From CAVWDU01 sp963840725 (GTDB lineage: Bacteria; Pseudomonadota; Gammaproteobacteria; Pseudomonadales; Halieaceae), in NCBI GenBank assembly GCA_963840725.1, contig CAWIZY010000016.1, forward strand, positions 1,302,001 through 1,366,000: a stretch of DNA of 64,000 nucleotides, written 5' to 3'. The notes below the pieces were generated by a model that ran no database searches, was not told the origin of the DNA, and was given only the letters and a program-made list of their open reading frames with translations. The translations under genes were made by a program, and so were the position numbers. Shown piece after piece: positions 34,180 through 43,557 of the stretch; positions within the stretch are counted from its first letter, which is position 1, and each line of letters begins with the position of its first letter.

Positions 34180-35451
34180 TTGTTTTTTGACCGACCCGAG
34201 GCGGGCGAGCGCGCCGTACTCGTCCATTTGCAGCTGGATAATGAAGTCGAGCGGGAGGACCCGCGCGAATTCGAAGAGCTGGTCATCTCAGCAGGGGGTG
34301 ATCCCGCGGCCTTTGTCATGGGCTCACGGCATACGCCTCACCCACGGACATTTGTGGGCAGCGGTAAACTGGAGGAAATTGGTGAGCAACTGCGTGAGCA
34401 CGACGCGGAAATTGTGATGTTCAATCATGCCCTGTCACCCAGCCAGGAGCGCAACCTCGAGCAGGAACTGCAGTGCAGAGTGCTGGACCGCACCGGCCTG
34501 ATACTGGATATTTTTGCCCAGCGTGCGCGGACTCATGAAGGTAAGTTACAGGTAGAGCTGGCGCAGTTGCAGCACATGAGCACACGTCTGGTCAGAGGCT
34601 GGACGCACCTTGAACGTCAGAAAGGCGGCATCGGCCTACGAGGGCCTGGTGAAACTCAGTTGGAAACCGACCGACGTTTGTTGCGCGTGAGGATTCGCGC
34701 GATAAAGGCGCGGTTGGGAAAAGTGCAACGTCAGCGTGACCAGGGACGGCGCTCGCGTCTGCGGGCTGAAGTGCCAAGCGTGTCTCTGGTGGGCTACACC
34801 AACGCGGGTAAATCGACATTGTTCAACCAGTTGACCGGCGCCGACGTATATTCTGCCGACCAGCTGTTTGCGACACTCGACCCGACGCTGCGCCGACTGC
34901 AGCTTGCCCGCTTTGGCCCGGTTGTATTGGCCGACACGGTGGGCTTTATTGCCCATTTGCCTCACAAGTTGGTTGATGCGTTCAAAGCGACCCTTGAGGA
35001 GACTCGCAGCGCCGACCTGCTGTTGCATGTGATCGATGCTGCCAGCGAAGAGCGGGATGGCAATATTGCCCAGGTTGGGGAGGTATTGGCAGAGATTGGC
35101 GCTGGCGAAATTCCCCAGCTGCAGGTATACAACAAGCTCGATCTGCTGGAGCAGTCGCCGCGGATAGACCGGGATGAACAGGGTCGCCCCTGGAGGGTGT
35201 GGCTCAGTGCCGTCACGGGTGAAGGTACTGACCTGTTGCTGGTGGCCATCACCGAGCTGCTTGGCGAAGATATGGTAGATGAGGAGCTGCGACTGGCGCC
35301 CGAAGAGGGCAAGTTGCGAGCTGAGCTCTATCGCCTGGGAGCCGTTGCTGCGGAGTCTTATGGGGACGATGGCGCCGCTCATCTCAGCGTCCGATTGCCC
35401 CGGGCGGACTGGAATCGATTGATGAAGAGGTCGCCGGAACAGCTGCACTGA
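34180..35451 (+). CDS. hflX: Ribosome-associated GTPase HflX
   Basis: HflX splits stalled or heat-damaged ribosomes. The 423-residue protein has the N-terminal nucleotide-binding domain (MGSRHTPHPRTFVGSGKLEE near residue 48; DRTGLILDIFAQRARTHEGK near 108), the glycine-rich linker GGIGLRGPGETQLE near 150, and the GTPase motifs GYTNAGKSTLFNQLTG near 205, ADTVGFIAHLPH near 250 and NKLDLLEQSP near 320. The start is TTG at 34180, after AAAGAGG; this gives the family N-terminus. Confidence 0.95.
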   Translation: MFFDRPEAGERAVLVHLQLDNEVEREDPREFEELVISAGGDPAAFVMGSRHTPHPRTFVGSGKLEEIGEQLREHDAEIVMFNHALSPSQERNLEQELQCRVLDRTGLILDIFAQRARTHEGKLQVELAQLQHMSTRLVRGWTHLERQKGGIGLRGPGETQLETDRRLLRVRIRAIKARLGKVQRQRDQGRRSRLRAEVPSVSLVGYTNAGKSTLFNQLTGADVYSADQLFATLDPTLRRLQLARFGPVVLADTVGFIAHLPHKLVDAFKATLEETRSADLLLHVIDAASEERDGNIAQVGEVLAEIGAGEIPQLQVYNKLDLLEQSPRIDRDEQGRPWRVWLSAVTGEGTDLLLVAITELLGEDMVDEELRLAPEEGKLRAELYRLGAVAAESYGDDGAAHLSVRLPRADWNRLMKRSPEQLH

Positions 35452-35591
35452 GGGTCGCAGGAGTCGTTACCACGACTTCCACTGACTCGCGGAGCGCGCT
35501 GTCCCCGGCGGCTAAAGCGCGGCACTGTGGGACTGTTCCCGCAGGGCCGGTATTTGATAGACTTTCGCGACGATTTAGCTAGGAGTCGATT

Positions 35592-36761
35592 ATGGCCTGG
35601 AATGAACCGGGTGGCGGTAACAAGGGCCCACGAGACCCATGGGGCGGCGGCGATCAGGGGCCACCTGATCTTGACGAGGCGTTAAAGAACCTGCAGGAAA
35701 AGCTGGGAGGTATCTTCGGCGGTAAGAGTGGCGGAGGGTCCGGCGGCAAACGCGGACGCGGGTCGCCGGGCGTGTCCGGTACGATGCTGGGCGTTCTCGC
35801 CGCCGGCGCGCTGCTGGTATGGGCGCTTTCCGGTTTCTATCAGGTGGATCAGCAGGAGCGGGCTGTGGTGCTGCGTTTCGGCAAGTACCTGGAAACCGTG
35901 CAGCCTGGTTTGCAGTGGAACCTGCCGGGGATCGACGAAGTCATTAAGGTTAATACCACCAAAGTCCGGTCCGCGAGTTTCCGCGAGATCATGTTGACCC
36001 AGGACGAGAATATCGTCGAGGTGAAGCTGTCGGTGCAGTATGTGATCGACGACCCCAAGAATTTCGTGCTCAAGGTGCGGGATCCGGAAAGATCGCTGCA
36101 GCATGCGTCGCAAAGCGTGTTGCGTCATGTGGTGGGTGGCACCAACATGGACCGGGTGCTTACCGAGGGTCGAGCGCAGATCGGTCTGGAGGTGGAGCAG
36201 CGGCTGCAGGATTATCTGAATTTGTACGAGACCGGAATCCTGGTCTCTAAAGTCAACGTCGACGAGTCCAAGCCACCCACCCAGGTGCAGGCCGCGTTTG
36301 ATGACGTGATCAAGGCGCGGGAGGACGAGGAGCGGGTGAAGAACGAGGCCCAGGCCTACGCCAATGGCATCGTCCCCGAGGCGCGCGGACGCGCCCAGCG
36401 ACAGCTCGAAGAGGCCAATGCTTATAAAGAGCAGGTGGTGGCCAACGCCGACGGTGAGGCAGAGCGCTTCAACCGCCTGCTGACCGAATATCGAAAGGCG
36501 CCGGCGGTAACCCGTGAGCGTCTGTATCTGGATGCGGTGCAGAACGTCTATTCCAATTCCAGCAAGGTCATGGTTGATGTCGAGGGTGGGAACAACATGA
36601 TGTACCTGCCGCTGGACAAGTTGGCCGATCAGGCGTCATCCACTGCTCGACAGCGCAAGATGACCATCGACAGTTCCAATATTCGCGAATTGACCAACGC
36701 GGTCACCGAGCAGCTGCGTCGCGATGCCGCTGCCGCCGGCGATCGCAGGGGAGGACGCTAA
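35592..36761 (+). CDS. hflK: FtsH protease modulator HflK
   Basis: HflK and HflC form a periplasmic cage around the FtsH protease. The 389-residue protein has a glycine-rich cytoplasmic N-terminus (to about residue 55), one transmembrane helix (TMLGVLAAGALLVWALSGFY near 62), and an SPFH/band-7 domain (ERAVVLRFGKYLETVQPGLQ; VIKVNTTKVRS). A long helical region and the ELTNAVTEQLRR tail follow. TAGGAG lies 6 bases before the ATG. hflC starts one base after its stop. Confidence 0.95.
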   Translation: MAWNEPGGGNKGPRDPWGGGDQGPPDLDEALKNLQEKLGGIFGGKSGGGSGGKRGRGSPGVSGTMLGVLAAGALLVWALSGFYQVDQQERAVVLRFGKYLETVQPGLQWNLPGIDEVIKVNTTKVRSASFREIMLTQDENIVEVKLSVQYVIDDPKNFVLKVRDPERSLQHASQSVLRHVVGGTNMDRVLTEGRAQIGLEVEQRLQDYLNLYETGILVSKVNVDESKPPTQVQAAFDDVIKAREDEERVKNEAQAYANGIVPEARGRAQRQLEEANAYKEQVVANADGEAERFNRLLTEYRKAPAVTRERLYLDAVQNVYSNSSKVMVDVEGGNNMMYLPLDKLADQASSTARQRKMTIDSSNIRELTNAVTEQLRRDAAAAGDRRGGR

Positions 36762-36762
36762 A

Positions 36763-37638
36763 ATGCCCAGTCGTAATATGCTGATAGTGATCGGGGTCGT
36801 GCTGGTGGGTATCCTGGCCCGCAACTCACTGTACATAATCAGTGAGATGGAGCGCGGGGTATTGCTGAAGTTTGGCGAGGTGGTTAATCCCAATATTGAG
36901 CCGGGGTTGCATGTCAAGGTGCCGTTTGTGAATAGCGTGCGCCGTTTTGACGGCCGTCTGCTGACGGTAGACTCTCAGCCTGAGCGCTTCTTCACTCAGG
37001 AAAAGAAAGCCGTGATCGTCGACTCTTACGCGAAGTTCAGAGTGTCAGATACCAAAAAGTTCTACACAGCGACCAACGGTGAAGAGTCGCGAGCGACTGC
37101 GCTACTGGCGCAGCGTATCAACAACGGCTTGCGTAACCAGATGGCGGTGCGCACTATCCAGGAAGTAGTGTCTGGCGAACGGGATGAGTTGGCGATGGAC
37201 CTGACCAAGGAACTGACCAAGGTCGCCCAGACAGAACTGGGAGTGGAAGTGGTTGATGTGCGGGTCAAGCAGATCGACTTGCCGCCCGACGTGTCAGAGT
37301 CGGTCTACCGCCGAATGAACGCCGAGCGGGAAAAGGAGGCGCGGGAGCATCGTTCTCAGGGTCAGGAGCTTGCAGAGGGTATTCGCGCGGCGGCAGACCG
37401 TGAGGTGACCGTGCTGGAGGCCAACGCCTATCGCGACGCCGAACTCATCCGTGGTGCGGGTGACGCTGAGGCGACCCGGATCTACGCTGAGGCCTTCAAC
37501 AAGGATGAGGAATTTTACTCCTTCACTCGCAGTCTGCGGGCCTACCAGGACGCCTTCAGCGGTAGCTCGGACATCCTGCTGTTGCAGCCTGACAGCGAAT
37601 TTTTCCGCTATCTCAAGGACCCCAAAGGCGGTAATTGA
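36763..37638 (+). CDS. hflC: FtsH protease modulator HflC
   Basis: The partner of HflK; 291 residues. An N-terminal membrane helix (MLIVIGVVLVGILARNSLYI) is followed by the SPFH domain (MERGVLLKFGEVVNPNIEPG; FDGRLLTVDSQPERFFTQEK) and the coiled stretch with RRMNAEREKEAREHRSQGQE near residue 185. ATG 36763 follows GGGGAGG within the end of hflK, so the two are translationally linked. Confidence 0.95.
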   Translation: MPSRNMLIVIGVVLVGILARNSLYIISEMERGVLLKFGEVVNPNIEPGLHVKVPFVNSVRRFDGRLLTVDSQPERFFTQEKKAVIVDSYAKFRVSDTKKFYTATNGEESRATALLAQRINNGLRNQMAVRTIQEVVSGERDELAMDLTKELTKVAQTELGVEVVDVRVKQIDLPPDVSESVYRRMNAEREKEAREHRSQGQELAEGIRAAADREVTVLEANAYRDAELIRGAGDAEATRIYAEAFNKDEEFYSFTRSLRAYQDAFSGSSDILLLQPDSEFFRYLKDPKGGN

Positions 37639-37820
37639 CGCGCTCACCGCAGATGCTCCGGTCGGGGCTCTATGGTAGTATCAAATGACCGTGGGAACTG
37701 ATATTTGCATGCAAATGTCGGCCTGCGGTTTTTTGTGTCCGGTACAGGTACCGGATGCGGCGGTGGCCCAACACGCCACAACACTGAATGGCCGGGCCCA
37801 GCCGGAGTAGGGGGAATAAA

Positions 37821-38012
37821 TTGGATTTCTGGCAGGTATTGCCGGCTGCGGTGGCGCTGGTGTTTATTATCGAGGGCATGATCCCGTTTGTAAGCCCAGG
37901 GCGTTGGCGCAATATGCTGGCCCTGGCTGAGCAGATGGATGACCGGGTCATCCGCAACTTCGGCCTCGGCAGCATGTTGTTTGGTTTGACAATTTTGTAT
38001 CTGGTGAATTAG
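37821..38012 (+). CDS. DUF2065-family small membrane protein (YjeT-like)
   Basis: The 63-residue product has two hydrophobic segments (VLPAAVALVFIIEGMIPFVSP and GLGSMLFGLTILYLV), as in the YjeT family that lies between hflC and purA in Escherichia coli. The start is TTG 37821, after GGGGAATAAA; the longer frame adds 11 residues without support. Function unknown. It ends 4 bases before hisZ. Confidence 0.85.
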   Translation: MDFWQVLPAAVALVFIIEGMIPFVSPGRWRNMLALAEQMDDRVIRNFGLGSMLFGLTILYLVN

Positions 38013-38016
38013 CGCA

Positions 38017-39198
38017 ATGGCATCCGTAGACCGCTGGCAATTGCCCGACGGAGTGGAAGAAGTTCTGCCCGCGCAGGCAGCGATGGTCGAGTCTCTGAGA
38101 CGCCGGCTGCTGGATCTGTATCGCGGCTGGGGGTATCAGCTGGTGATCCCGCCGCTGATGGAGTTTACTGAATCCCTGCTGATTGGTCTCGGTCAGGATC
38201 TGGACCTTCTCACCTTTAAAATGACTGACCAGATCAGCGGGCGAACGCTGGGCATACGCGCGGATATAACGCCTCAGGTGGCGCGCATCGATGCCCACAG
38301 TCTGGCCGAAGACGGCGTGTCCCGTCTCTGCTATGCGGGTTCAACGCTGCACACCAGGCCCAAGTCACTAATGGCCTCCCGGTCCCCCATCCAGCTCGGC
38401 GCGGAACTTTACGGCGATGACAGTCTGGCGGCAGATGTGGAAGTTATCCGGTTGATGCTGGCTACATTGGATGCCGCTGGACTCAGTGAAATTACCCTCG
38501 ATCTCGGCCATGTTGGCGTATGTGAAGCGGTTCTCGCAGCGGCTGGATTGCAGGGTGACGGTGATCGGGAAGCAGAAGTTTTCGACGCTCTGCAGCGCAA
38601 GTCATTGCCGGATTTGCAGTCAGCACTGGCCGGGATGGACGCACAGGCGGCCGATTTGGTAACCGCGCTGATCGACCTGCACGGTGATGCCTCGGTGCTG
38701 GAGCGCGCGCGGGCACTATACGCCGAGGCGGCTCCGGCGGCATTGGCCGCTGTTAATACCGTAGCTGAAGTGGCTCAGACCCTGGTTCGCGGCTACCCGC
38801 AATTGAAATTGTATTTTGATCTCGCCGAATTGCGTGGGTACCACTATCATACAGGGATTGTATTTGCTGCTTACGCCCCGGGACATGGCAGGGCGCTCGC
38901 CAATGGTGGGCGCTATGATCATGTGGGTGCTGTATTCGGCCGCTCCCGGCCAGCGACGGGTTTCGCCACTGACTTGAAGGCCCTGCTCGGGCTGCTGCCG
39001 GCGGCGGTTGCAAGGGGCGATGCGATCAGTGTTCCCGACAGTGACGAGCCGGCGCTCGCTGCCAGGGTTGCGTCTCTTCGCCAGCAGGGTGAAATCGTGA
39101 TTAATCGCCTCTCGGGGCCCGCCGACAGGCGCTGTTCCAGAGAGCTGGTGTGCCTGGACGGAGAATGGCAGCTGCGCGCTCTGGCCGTCGATAAGTGA
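38017..39198 (+). CDS. hisZ: ATP phosphoribosyltransferase regulatory subunit
   Basis: HisZ is a catalytically inactive class II synthetase-like protein that works with the short HisG form in the first step of histidine synthesis. The 393-residue protein has the HisRS-like motifs GVEEVLPAQAAMVESLRRRL near residue 10, VIPPLMEFTESLLIGLGQDL near 48, IRADITPQVARI near 90 and FDLAELRGYHYHTGIVFAAY near 267. Adjacent genes yjeT-like and purA are conserved with it in many proteobacteria. Its presence predicts a short hisG elsewhere. Confidence 0.93.
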   Translation: MASVDRWQLPDGVEEVLPAQAAMVESLRRRLLDLYRGWGYQLVIPPLMEFTESLLIGLGQDLDLLTFKMTDQISGRTLGIRADITPQVARIDAHSLAEDGVSRLCYAGSTLHTRPKSLMASRSPIQLGAELYGDDSLAADVEVIRLMLATLDAAGLSEITLDLGHVGVCEAVLAAAGLQGDGDREAEVFDALQRKSLPDLQSALAGMDAQAADLVTALIDLHGDASVLERARALYAEAAPAALAAVNTVAEVAQTLVRGYPQLKLYFDLAELRGYHYHTGIVFAAYAPGHGRALANGGRYDHVGAVFGRSRPATGFATDLKALLGLLPAAVARGDAISVPDSDEPALAARVASLRQQGEIVINRLSGPADRRCSRELVCLDGEWQLRALAVDK

Positions 39199-39326
39199 AA
39201 CCGGCTACCGACAAAAGCGCTGTTTGGGCTATCCAGTGACCAGAAGCCATTGGCGAAAGAGCAATATAGCTGGAAATCAGCAGTAAAAGCGGGACAAACG
39301 AGAGACCGGTAATGAAAGCCCGGCGA

Positions 39327-39470
39327 TGAAGGCACGGCCCTGAAGCCAGTGCAGCGTCAGCAAAAGAGCCAGTAAGAAAAGTCCGTAAGAAAGTTCGGAA
39401 GAAAGTTCGTAAGAAAGTAGCCACAAGAAAAGCCACAAGAAAAGCCGAGCCAAATAAGAGAATCAAGGCA
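39327..39470 (+). repeat. Lys/Arg-codon tandem repeat in the purA leader
   Basis: Between hisZ and purA, the stretch 39372-39450 is built of short degenerate repeats (units like GTAAGAAAGTTCG and ACAAGAAAAGCC). Read in the purA frame, the 47 codons from the TGA at 39327 to the purA ATG are open. They would encode a basic peptide with PVRKVRKKVRKKVRKKV and ATRKATRKAE. No ATG, GTG or TTG occurs in that frame. Two tiny frames overlap just upstream (MKARR-stop and MKARP-stop, near 39312-39342). Confidence 0.7.
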
Positions 39471-40766
39471 ATGAGTAAAAGCGTCGTAGTGCTGGGAACC
39501 CAGTGGGGTGATGAGGGCAAGGGCAAGATCGTGGATCTGTTGACCGACCAGGCCAGTGTAGTGGTCCGTTTTCAAGGCGGTCATAATGCCGGGCATACCC
39601 TGGTGATCGACGGCGAAAAAACCGTGCTCCACCTGATTCCTTCGGGGGTTCTCCGTGAAGGGGTACAGTGCCTGATTGGTAACGGCGTGGTGTTGGCCCC
39701 GGATGCCTTGCTCAAGGAGATCAACGAATTGGAGGCCGGAGGCGTCCCCGTGCGCGAGCGACTCAGCCTGTCTCCTGCCTGCCCGCTGATCCTGCCTTAC
39801 CACGTGGCGCTCGATCAAGCCCGCGAAGCCAAGCGTGGCAACGAAAAGATTGGTACCACCGGCCGGGGCATCGGTCCCGCGTATGAGGACAAGGCGGCCC
39901 GTCGCGGGCTGCGCCTGGGCGACTTGATGGACGAGAACCGCTTCAGTCGCAAGCTCAAAGAGGTGATGGAATACCATAACTTTGCCCTGCAACATTACTA
40001 TCAGGTAGAACCGCTGGATTACGAATCGGTGCGCCAGTCTGCGCTGGAGCAGGGCCGGCAACTGATGCCAATGATGTCGGATGTGTCGGCGATTTTGCAT
40101 GAGTGTCGGCAAAATGGCGCCAATATACTTTTTGAAGGCGCTCAGGGAACGCTGCTGGATATCGACCATGGCACCTACCCCTTTGTTACCAGTTCCAACA
40201 CAACAGCGGGCGGTACGGCCACCGGTACGGGTTTCGGTCCCCTGTATCTGGATTACGTTCTCGGCATTACCAAAGCCTATACCACCCGGGTCGGCTCCGG
40301 CCCGTTTCCAACGGAGTTGTTCGATGCCAATGGCGTGCACCTGGCCGAGAAAGGTCACGAATTCGGTGCCACCACCGGGCGGCCGCGACGCTGCGGTTGG
40401 TTTGATGCCGTCGCTTTGCGTAACGCGGTCAATATAAATTCGATCTCGGGACTTTGCCTGACCAAGCTCGATGTTCTTGACGGTCTGGAATCGATCCGTA
40501 TTTGCGTGGCCTACACAGACGAGTCCGGTGCTGCGATGCCCAACCCTCTGGATGCGGAAGATTATGCAGGTCTAGTCCCGGTCTATGAAGAGGTCCCAGG
40601 CTGGAGCGAGTCGACTCTGGGGGTCAAATCCCTTGAGGACCTGCCGGTCCATGCCCAGAATTATATCCGCCGGATCGAAGCCGTCGCCGGAGCGCCCATC
40701 GATATTATTTCCACTGGGCCTGACCGAGTTGAGACCATCGTATTGCGGCACCCTTACATCGACTGA
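39471..40766 (+). CDS. purA: Adenylosuccinate synthetase
   Basis: PurA joins IMP and aspartate with GTP to form adenylosuccinate. The 431-residue enzyme has the GTP-binding WGDEGKGKIVDLLTD near residue 12, FQGGHNAGHTLV near 34, TTGRGIGPAYEDKAARRG near 128, and GVKSLEDLPVHAQNYIRRIE near the C-terminus. The ATG 39471 follows AAGG and gives the standard N-terminus (SKSVVVLGTQ), so the basic in-frame stretch upstream is not part of the normal enzyme. Confidence 0.96.
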   Translation: MSKSVVVLGTQWGDEGKGKIVDLLTDQASVVVRFQGGHNAGHTLVIDGEKTVLHLIPSGVLREGVQCLIGNGVVLAPDALLKEINELEAGGVPVRERLSLSPACPLILPYHVALDQAREAKRGNEKIGTTGRGIGPAYEDKAARRGLRLGDLMDENRFSRKLKEVMEYHNFALQHYYQVEPLDYESVRQSALEQGRQLMPMMSDVSAILHECRQNGANILFEGAQGTLLDIDHGTYPFVTSSNTTAGGTATGTGFGPLYLDYVLGITKAYTTRVGSGPFPTELFDANGVHLAEKGHEFGATTGRPRRCGWFDAVALRNAVNINSISGLCLTKLDVLDGLESIRICVAYTDESGAAMPNPLDAEDYAGLVPVYEEVPGWSESTLGVKSLEDLPVHAQNYIRRIEAVAGAPIDIISTGPDRVETIVLRHPYID

Positions 40767-40886
40767 CCCTCGATAAAGCGCCCTTAAAGGCGGGTCGGTA
40801 AGGGACGAAAGTCGCCCGTCGCGCCCGTCAAGACAACTATCTGCTGTTTTTCCCCATTTTACGACGCCAGTCACAGCCGGTTTGCC

Positions 40887-40892
40887 TATAAT
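40887..40892 (+). promoter_or_regulatory. -10 element before the 7TM-DISM/GGDEF gene
   Basis: A perfect TATAAT (40887-40892) lies 42 bases before the chosen start, in GTTTGCC-TATAAT-GAG. The -35 region has no clear hexamer. Confidence 0.4.
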
Positions 40893-40934
40893 GAGACGTT
40901 CGGCCCCGGCTGAAGTTTGGCCTCAGGGCGTTGC

Positions 40935-42827
40935 ATGGCTGCATCATGGATGAGTAACAGGCATTACATTCGCCTGTGGCGATACGGCTTGGCCGCAATG
41001 CTGTTGCTGTTGGCAACTGCGGTCGCGGCAGGCGAAGCCGTGGCGGCGGATTATGCTGCAGGGCTGGCCGTGGCCGAGAGTGCCCAAACGGGTCCGTCGG
41101 CCCCCCGCCGGATCGGTGCCGACATTCTGCAAGGTGACTACGCTCTGACGGGCGAGTGGCGGTTCCAGCCGGGAGACGATCTCAGTTGGGCGATGCCCGA
41201 GTATGACGACGGACACTGGCGTGGCAAGCGGGTCCCGGAGCGATGGCCCGATGGCGGCTATCCAGCCACCGGCCAAATGGCCTGGTACCGCATGACGCTG
41301 GAACTCGATCTGCAGGCCAGTGATTTTGAGAGGCAGGTGCCGGTTCTCGCCGTTCGCACCGGCCAGGTGATGAGTGCTTTTGAGCTCTATGCCGGAGGCC
41401 AACGTATCGGCGCTATAGGCAGCCTGCCACCGGCGCCGAGCGAGCAATACGACCGTATGCGGGTTTTTCACGTGCCTGCCACAGCGATCAGTGAAAATGG
41501 TCGACTGGTGCTGGCCCTGCGCGTCTGGGGTGGCCACCAGGAGATGGTCGATTACTGGTATGGCGGGCCCTACTACGGTCAGTTTCGGATAGGCCAGTAC
41601 TCTCAGCTCATGCAAGGCATGATCGTGAGCGAAACGCCCGGCCAGATCGCGGTGGTACTTTTTTTGGCCTTTGGCCTCTACCAGATCTATCTGTACTACC
41701 GCAATCGGCAGCTGGGCAGCTATCTCTGGTTTGGGCTGCTGGCCCTGAATATCGGTGTATACAGCCTGTGTCTGGGGCAGTGGAAATACCTGCTCGGCTG
41801 GGACTTCCTGACCTATGAGAAGCTCGAATATGCCAGTATGCAGATATTGCCTGCACTGGCGATGCAGATGGTGTTTGTGGTGCTGCAAAGGCCTGTGGGG
41901 CCGCTGCTGCGAGTCTACCAGCTGAGTTTCGTCCTTTTTGCCACGGTGGTCCTGCTGGTGCCCGGGCTGCGCATTCATTATCTCGACACTGCCCGCTGTG
42001 GCATTTGTCGCTGTTGCCGGCCATGTGCTACGGGCCCTGGGTATTGATGCAGGGTGCGCGTTCGGGTAATCGGGATGCCCGGTACTCTGTTACCGGGAGT
42101 GGTGATTTTTTGTCTGTCCGGCCTGGGCGATATTGTCATCCACTATTTCGGGCTGCAGAGCTTGTCGTTGATCCCCATCGGTTTTGCGGCTATTGCGGTG
42201 TCCATGGGTATTTCACTGGCGGATAATTTCACCACTATGCTCAATACCCTCGAGGTGGAGGTCGCCAGGCGCACTGCCGACCTCAGCGAGGCCAATTTGC
42301 AGTTGGCAGAGGCGGCGCGGGCCGATCCACTGACCGGCCTCCTTAACCGGCGCGGATTTATCGAGGAAGCGGAGACCGAAGTGCAGCGGTTCCACCGCAA
42401 TGGTCGCCCCTTTTCCATTGTATTGGGCGATGTGGACCACTTCAAGCGCATCAATGACACCTATGGCCACGCCTGCGGCGATTACGTGCTGCGCCGGGTG
42501 GCCGACATCGCCAACGAGCGCTTGCGGGATGTCGACCGTGCGGCGCGATGGGGGGGTGAAGAGTTCATCTTCTTGCTCCCGGAGACCGAAACCCAGGGGG
42601 CCGCCTTCCTCGCCGACAAACTGCGCAATATCATCGCTGACAGCAACTTCCAGTTCGAAGGGGAGAGCGTCAATCTCACCATGACTTTCGGTGTGGCGAG
42701 CTTCCGGCGCACCGAAAACCTCGACGGGTGCATTGCCCGGGCCGATACCGCTATGTACCACGGCAAAAAAGCCGGGCGCAACAAAGTCATGCTGGGCGGT
42801 TACAAAGGTCTGACCCTGGTCAATTGA
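40935..42827 (+). pseudogene. 7TM-DISM diguanylate cyclase, broken by two frameshifts
   Basis: The first part has a signal peptide, a DISM-type beta-sandwich sensor (EWRFQPGDDLSWAMPEYDDG; AWYRMTLELDLQ) and the first of seven membrane helices. It then reads into a TGA at 42045. The remaining helices continue in another frame (WHLSLLPAMCYGPWVLMQGA, ending NRDARY) from about 41990 to 42085. The rest returns to the original frame (LLPGVVIFCLSGLGDIV) and runs to a GGDEF domain with the active GGEEF motif (RAARWGGEEFIFLLPE) and DPLTGLLNRRGF. A one-base loss near 41985-41992 and a one-base gain near 42083-42090 explain it. As written, the sensor and cyclase are separated; a GTG at 42054 could start a fragment of 257 residues. 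Sequencing error must be excluded. Confidence 0.8.
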
Positions 42828-42830
42828 GGC

Positions 42831-43223
42831 TCAGCCCAGTCGCAGCTTGTACTCGCTGTAGGTTATGCCGGTCCAGCGGCGGAAGGCGCGATAGAAGCTG
42901 TTAACCTCAAGATACCCGAGTTCATCTGCCATGCACTTGCCGGGACGCCACAACTGTCTGAGTTGCTCCTCGCAACGGTACTGCCGGGCGCGGTCCAGCA
43001 AAAACTGGTAACTGGTGTGATCCGCTCGCAACCGGCGGCGCAGCGTGGTACCACTCATGCCCAGTTCCCTGGCCACCGTGTCGGCCCGCAGCCGGTATAA
43101 ATCGCCATTGATGAGTATCTGCAGTACCCGGTCGGTGGTGCGCGACAGGGGCAAGTAGCGCGGTTTTTCCGGCGGTGGGGTATAGGCCGGGCGGCCTGCT
43201 ATAAAGCTGTGGGTCTGTTCCAT
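42831..43223 (-). CDS. AraC-family DNA-binding domain protein, short form
   Basis: The 130-residue protein consists of a short proline-rich leader and an AraC/XylS double helix-turn-helix domain: VARELGMSGTTLRRRLRAD near residue 50 (first helix-turn-helix) and MADELGYLEVNSFYRAFRRW near 98, with WTGITYSEYK at the end. No ligand-binding domain is present, which is unusual for the family. The ATG 43223 follows AAGGAGG. It ends 3 bases from the GGDEF gene, convergent to it, so its target may be the neighbouring gene, though this is not shown. Confidence 0.85.
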   Translation of the reverse strand: MEQTHSFIAGRPAYTPPPEKPRYLPLSRTTDRVLQILINGDLYRLRADTVARELGMSGTTLRRRLRADHTSYQFLLDRARQYRCEEQLRQLWRPGKCMADELGYLEVNSFYRAFRRWTGITYSEYKLRLG

Positions 43224-43525
43224 GGTATCGACCTCCTTGTCGAATGATGGGAATCACTGGTTAGCCCGCCCGGCTCGGTGGACTGCCATTCCATGGCCTA
43301 CCTGTTCTCGTGCCGGTTTTTCTGCGGTCCTGATTAGCCTAGCACAGGACATAGCCAGCTGAATGCTGTCACTCTGTCCGCTTGCCCGCATATGGTGGAA
43401 GTCTGCCGCAGGGGGCTTGGGCAAGAGTGTTGGAGGTTTGATCGCGAGGGAGGGTGAGTGAGGGCTCGGGTGATACGGGGCCGCGAGGGGCGATGGTGTG
43501 ACGGTTCCGTATGAATCCGGGGCAT
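43224..43525. other. Gap upstream of the AraC-type gene
   Basis: About 300 bases between the AraC-type start and the terminator at 43526. I see no gene, strong promoter or repeat here, only the AAGGAGG ribosome site of the regulator at its left end. Confidence 0.5.
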
Positions 43526-43557
43526 AAAAAAACCCGCAGCTAAAGGTGCAGCGGGTT
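43526..43557 (-). terminator. Intrinsic terminator of the decayed PEP-CTERM-like gene
   Basis: On the minus strand AACCCGC and GCGGGTT form a 7-bp stem with GC pairs near the loop, followed directly by seven thymines. It overlaps the stop codon region of the decayed gene. It looks functional. Confidence 0.75.

Noticed and set aside
39357..40358. 333-codon frame antisense to purA
   Set aside because: It lies wholly opposite a clear purA and has no family features; long antisense frames are common at this base composition.
40944..41978. 344-codon frame antisense to the 7TM-DISM gene
   Set aside because: The plus strand carries recognisable sensor and membrane segments here, and the antisense product has none.
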